DNA of 45,105 bases, from assembly GCF_028290435.1 (NCBI RefSeq), contig NZ_JAQGJV010000055.1, forward strand, positions 1 to 45,105, in the 5' to 3' direction. Shown here piece after piece: positions 42,452 to 45,105 of the stretch. A program made the position numbers and the translations under genes. Below the pieces are notes generated by a model. That model made no database searches and was not told the DNA's origin. It saw only the letters and a list, made by a program, of their open reading frames with translations. The stretch is from Devosia sp. (GTDB lineage: Bacteria > Pseudomonadota > Alphaproteobacteria > Rhizobiales > Devosiaceae). Numbering within the stretch: the stretch's first letter is position 1; every line of letters starts with the position of its first letter.

Positions 42452-42757
42452 CTATTCGCAGGTATTGGGGATATCGAGGCTATAGGTGGTCATGCCCGGC
42501 CCCTCTGGTGGCTTGGGAACGAGGTAGACCACGAGGTCGCATTCCTGCGTCCGGATCGTCCATTCCTTGGCCCCATCGGCTCGGGTGCCGGTATTGCCGA
42601 TCTGCCCAATCGGCGCCTGCCGCAAGGCATCGCCAACCTCGGTGCTGCCCAGGATCGTGTCTATCTGTTCGGCGCTGTCATAAAAGCCCGAAAGCGCCGC
42701 GAAAGCGGACGTTGGTGTCAACAGCAGCAGGGCGGCGGTGGCGAGGATGAACTTCAC
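42452..42757 (-). CDS. small secreted hypothetical protein
   Basis: A 101-residue protein with a clear signal peptide (residues 1-20, MKFILATAALLLLTPTSAFA). The mature part has two Cys (in TQECDLVVYLVPKP and at PNTCE, the end), probably a disulfide, plus KEWTIRTQE. I do not recognise a family. Likely periplasmic. Confidence 0.65.
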   Translation of the reverse strand: MKFILATAALLLLTPTSAFAALSGFYDSAEQIDTILGSTEVGDALRQAPIGQIGNTGTRADGAKEWTIRTQECDLVVYLVPKPPEGPGMTTYSLDIPNTCE

Positions 42758-42805
42758 GCTTGGTCTCCGGGTAGGGCACTTTCGCCCTGTGTCTTCGTAT
42801 TGCGC

Positions 42806-43243
42806 TCAGCTGAGTTCTTGGGCGAGTCCGATGAGAAGCCCCTCAGGCCCACGGATGTAGCAGAGCCGGTAGGAGTCTTGGTACTGCACGACTTCGCCGA
42901 CCAGCTGCGCGCCGCGCGTGCGGAGCCTTTCCAGAGTCTCGTCGATGTCGTCCACGGTGAACATGACGCGGAGGTAGCCCAAGGCGTTGACGGGAGCGTT
43001 GCGGTGATCTGCGACGACAGCCGGCGCAAGGAATCGAGAGAGCTCAAGCCTGCTGTGACCATCCGGTGTGCGCATCATGGCAATCTCGACATGCTGATCG
43101 GCCAATCCAGTGACGCGTCCGGACCATTCTCCTTCGATCGTGGCGCGCCCTTCGAGCTCGAGGCCGAGTTCGCGAAAGAACTCAATCGCCCCTCCGAGAT
43201 CTTCGACAACGATTCCGACATTGTCCATCCGCTTGAGCGCCAT
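42806..43243 (-). CDS. VOC/glyoxalase-fold protein
   Basis: A 145-residue protein with two beta-alpha-beta-beta-beta units of the vicinal-oxygen-chelate fold: MDNVGIVVEDLGGAIEFFRE and, in the second half, YLRVMFTVDDIDETLERLR ending YIRGPEGLLIGLAQEL. Its metal-site residues differ from GloA, so it is probably not a glyoxalase I; relatives include dioxygenases and resistance proteins. ATG at 43243 is preferred to an in-frame TTG at 43258. Substrate unknown. Confidence 0.82.
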   Translation of the reverse strand: MALKRMDNVGIVVEDLGGAIEFFRELGLELEGRATIEGEWSGRVTGLADQHVEIAMMRTPDGHSRLELSRFLAPAVVADHRNAPVNALGYLRVMFTVDDIDETLERLRTRGAQLVGEVVQYQDSYRLCYIRGPEGLLIGLAQELS

Positions 43244-43296
43244 GTTTCCAATCTCCAAGGTGTCGTTGCAGTCTACCTATTCAGAAAAGAATTTTT

Positions 43297-43373
43297 TGGC
43301 GATCCCGGAGGGACTCGAACCCCCGACCAACAGCTTAGAAGGCTGCTGCTCTATCCAGCTGAGCTACGGGACC
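43297..43373 (-). tRNA. tRNA-Arg (anticodon TCT)
   Basis: A 77-base cloverleaf on the minus strand, CCA encoded. Acceptor GGTCCCG pairs with CGGGATC. Anticodon stem GCAGC/GCTGT encloses loop CTTCTAA, anticodon UCU. It reads the rare AGA and AGG codons in this GC-rich genome. Confidence 0.95.
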
Positions 43374-43399
43374 GCGGCTCTTGGCAGGGCTCCTTAGCG

Positions 43400-43416
43400 C
43401 ATTTTGCGGCAAAATG
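43400..43416. promoter_or_regulatory. 17-base palindrome upstream of tRNA-Arg
   Basis: CATTTTGC-G-GCAAAATG, perfect 8-base arms around one base, 27 bases upstream of the 5' end of tRNA-Arg on its strand. The position fits a promoter-proximal operator, or a terminator of something upstream. Confidence 0.35.
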
Positions 43417-43501
43417 AACGCCCTTCTTGCCGGCCAGACCGGGTAGGGGCGTTGATTCTGTTTGTCCGCGGATCGGGCTAAGTGATTCTGGGCTCTGGCC
43501 T

Positions 43502-44545
43502 TTAGCTATGCGGCGGCGGGAAGTAGCGAGCGGTGCTGCTGCGGACGATCATCTCAGAGGTGAGCACGATGCGCAGCGGCTTGGCTTCGGCATTGCCTTC
43601 GAGGATGTTGATCAGCGTTTGGGCCGCCAATTGCCCGAGTTTTTCGCGTGGCTGGCGTACCGTGGTCAGCGGCGGCGAATAGTGCAGGGCGACGGCGAGA
43701 TCGTCGAAACCGACGACGGAAATATCGCGCGGGCACTCCAGGCCCTGCTCGCGCAGGCCAGAGAGGAAGCCGATCGCCGTCTCGTCATTGGCGGCGAATA
43801 CCGCGCTCGGACGATTGGCCATGGCCAGGTATTGCAGCGCGGCCGCATAGCCGCTTTCCATCATGAAATTGCCGGGGAAAATCCAGTCCGGCAGGACCCT
43901 TAGCCCGGCTTCGTCCATGGCCAGCATGAAGCCCGCCAGACGCTCCTGGCGCAGCACATTGCCGGCCGGCCCGGTGATGTGACCGATTCGGGTATGGCCC
44001 AGATCGATCAGGTGTCGGGTAGCCTGGGCGGCGGCGCGAGGATTGTCGGTCTTGACGGTGTGGAATGGCGCGTTGGGAATCTCCTCGCACGCCACCACCA
44101 GAGGTACGGCGCTCGGCTCACCCGTCAGCTCCAGCAACTGCTCCAGGTCCAATGAGCCATCCAGCAGCAGCAAGCCATCGGCCCGGTGCGACAGGAAATA
44201 TTCTCCCAAGCGCCGCGCCGGGTTGGGCCCCGAATAGCGGTTGCACACCAGCACCCCGTAACCGCGCAACGCCGCCTCGCGCTCGATGGCATCAAGGATC
44301 GTCGAGAAGAACGAATTGCGGATATCCGGCAACCCGACCAAAATGGTTTTAGACGTGCGTTGGCGCAGCGATCGCCCCGCCTGGTTCAGCGTGTATCCGG
44401 TGGCCTGGACGGCATCGGAAATGCGCTCGCGCGTTCCTTCGCTCACCCGCTCCGGATTGGAAAGGGCGCGGCTTACGGTGGCGGTCGAGACGCGAGCGAA
44501 GCGCGCAACGTCCTGAATTGTGGGCGTTTTTTTGGCTATACTCAT
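43502..44545 (-). CDS. LacI-family transcriptional regulator
   Basis: A 347-residue repressor-type regulator. Its N-terminal HTH is typical (TIQDVARFARVSTATVSRAL, about residues 9-28, with the hinge TLNQAGRSLRQR near 52-63). The sugar-binding domain follows: TILVGLPDIRNSFFSTILDA, HLIDLGHTRIGHITGP, AVFAANDETAIGFLSGL, DISVVGFDDLAVALHYSPPL and TTVRQPREKLGQLA. It is divergent from a sugar-binding protein gene with two palindromic operators between them, so it very probably represses that operon and perhaps itself until its sugar effector appears. ATG at 44545 starts the HTH at the usual distance. Confidence 0.93.
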   Translation of the reverse strand: MSIAKKTPTIQDVARFARVSTATVSRALSNPERVSEGTRERISDAVQATGYTLNQAGRSLRQRTSKTILVGLPDIRNSFFSTILDAIEREAALRGYGVLVCNRYSGPNPARRLGEYFLSHRADGLLLLDGSLDLEQLLELTGEPSAVPLVVACEEIPNAPFHTVKTDNPRAAAQATRHLIDLGHTRIGHITGPAGNVLRQERLAGFMLAMDEAGLRVLPDWIFPGNFMMESGYAAALQYLAMANRPSAVFAANDETAIGFLSGLREQGLECPRDISVVGFDDLAVALHYSPPLTTVRQPREKLGQLAAQTLINILEGNAEAKPLRIVLTSEMIVRSSTARYFPPPHS

Positions 44546-44597
44546 ACCTGCCAGCACCCCCTCAGGCTGTCAGCAATGCCAACGGTCTAAATCGATC

Positions 44598-44626
44598 TTG
44601 ACACGGCCGCAAGAAGTGTTTGAAAC
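44598..44626 (+). promoter_or_regulatory. candidate promoter of the sugar ABC operon
   Basis: A consensus -35 TTGACA (44598-44603) is followed after 17 bases by TGAAAC (44621-44626), a weak -10. The first LacI-type operator starts 4 bases later, over the predicted start point. An alternative -10-like CTATAA is at 44697-44702, which would place operator 2 near a -35. Confidence 0.4.
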
Positions 44627-44629
44627 TCA

Positions 44630-44643
44630 TGCAATCGATTGCA
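44630..44643. promoter_or_regulatory. LacI-type operator 1
   Basis: TGCAATCGATTGCA, a perfect 14-base palindrome with the central CG usual for LacI-family sites. It lies between the divergent lacI-type gene and the sugar-binding protein gene. Confidence 0.8.
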
Positions 44644-44661
44644 CTGGCAAAAAACTTGCGA

Positions 44662-44675
44662 TGCAATCGATTACA
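44662..44675. promoter_or_regulatory. LacI-type operator 2
   Basis: TGCAATCGATTACA, the same palindrome with one change. Its centre is 32 bases from operator 1, about three helical turns, so two repressor dimers would lie on the same DNA face and could cooperate. Confidence 0.78.
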
Positions 44676-44732
44676 TGCGGCCAGCCGGGGATGCCTCTAT
44701 AAGAAGGTAACCTAGCGGCTGGCAATTTCGCG

Positions 44733-44747
44733 GGAGCGTTTCGCTCC
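44733..44747 (+). promoter_or_regulatory. small hairpin in the leader of the sugar-binding protein mRNA
   Basis: GGAGCG-TTT-CGCTCC, a 6-bp stem 12 bases before the RBS GGGAGG (44759-44764). It may stabilise this abundant transcript. Confidence 0.35.
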
Positions 44748-44771
44748 ATGAGGACGTTGGGAGGACTACAT

Positions 44772-45105
44772 ATGAATAAGTTCGCAGTAGCTGCCACGAT
44801 GGCGGCTGCCTTGATGTGCGGTACCGCACACGCTACCGATCTTGAAGTTACGCACTGGTGGACTTCGGGTGGCGAAGCCGCTGCCGTGAAGGTGTTCGCC
44901 GATAGTTTCGATGCCCTGGGCACCGACAAGTGGGTCGACGGCGCCATCGCCGGCGGTGGCGATACCGCCAACCCGATTATCATCAGCCGTATTCTTGGCG
45001 GCAACCCCATGGGCGCCACCCAGATGAACACCGGCCGCGATGCCGAGCAGCTCATCCAGGCTGGCCTGATGCAGGACCTGACCTCGGTTGCCGACGCTGA
45101 GCATT
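44772..45105 (+). CDS. sugar ABC transporter substrate-binding protein, N-terminal part (cut by window end)
   Basis: The first 111 codons of a periplasmic binding protein; the rest lies past the window. Residues 1-20 are a signal peptide (KFAVAATMAAALMCGTAHA). The mature start, LEVTHWWTSGGEAAAVKVFA, then GGNPMGATQMNTGRDAEQLI, is that of cluster-1 carbohydrate-binding proteins of the glucose/mannose GtsA type. The strong RBS GGGAGG and the LacI operators upstream indicate an inducible sugar import operon, with permease and ATPase genes expected next. The sugar cannot be fixed from this part. Confidence 0.9.
   Translation, partial: MNKFAVAATMAAALMCGTAHATDLEVTHWWTSGGEAAAVKVFADSFDALGTDKWVDGAIAGGGDTANPIIISRILGGNPMGATQMNTGRDAEQLIQAGLMQDLTSVADAEH

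Overview
The window looks like the chromosome of a GC-rich alphaproteobacterium of the order Hyphomicrobiales, most like Devosia or a relative. This is inferred from gene content and order: alaC-hom-glpX-recJ, rplM-rpsI, a DUF2842 gene beside ctaA, an IalB-family protein, a double cold-shock-domain protein next to a DUF192 protein, and a LacI regulator facing a sugar ABC operon. No 16S gene is present, so the genus is a judgement, not a measurement.

Layout. 1-1961: end of betB and complete betA (choline to glycine betaine). 1962-3028: gene-poor, with one doubtful small reading frame. 3029-9348: a five-gene block that looks like heme or tetrapyrrole uptake: TonB-dependent receptor, SbmA/YddA-type ABC transporter with its own ATPase, compact HemS-like protein, ChaN-like protein and IalB-family secreted protein. 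9349-12361: a worn accessory stretch holding a good cobalamin riboswitch, a 5'-truncated FecCD permease, a FhuF-like Fe-S protein and two tiny tandem genes. 12362-14389: a hybrid sensor kinase. 14390-15409: noncoding DNA with repeats and a tRNA-Pro.

15410-24516: a phosphotransferase gene, then an exopolysaccharide locus. It holds an O-antigen-ligase-like polymerase/ligase, a polyprenyl glycosylphosphotransferase, a GT4 glycosyltransferase and a Wza-like exporter on the minus strand, and, divergently, a Wzz/ExoP-like protein with a decayed kinase domain and a polysaccharide deacetylase. 24513-29297: housekeeping (DUF2842, ctaA, rplM-rpsI, SdpI-like protein, dicarboxylate symporter) with two clear terminators. 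29331-30793: a palindromic repeat pair and a GT1 glycosyltransferase.

30794-38946: a hairpin-rich leader followed by alaC, a 28-codon membrane-peptide frame, hom (with an N-terminal helix-turn-helix-like extension), glpX, a cupin gene, recJ and cfa. 39012-45105: two tRNA-Glu genes, a peptidase-M15-like lipoprotein, gloA, a cold-shock protein, a DUF192 lipoprotein, a hemolysin-III-type membrane protein, a small secreted protein, a VOC protein, tRNA-Arg, and a LacI regulator divergent from a sugar-binding protein gene cut by the window end, with two matching operators between them.

The points most worth following are: the heme-type locus whose only inner-membrane transporter is SbmA/Rv1819c-like; the HTH-homoserine dehydrogenase fusion; the run of perfect hairpins ahead of alaC; the riboswitch joined to half a permease; the GlpX with valine in place of the usual catalytic threonine; and the ExoP-like protein that has lost its Walker A motif.
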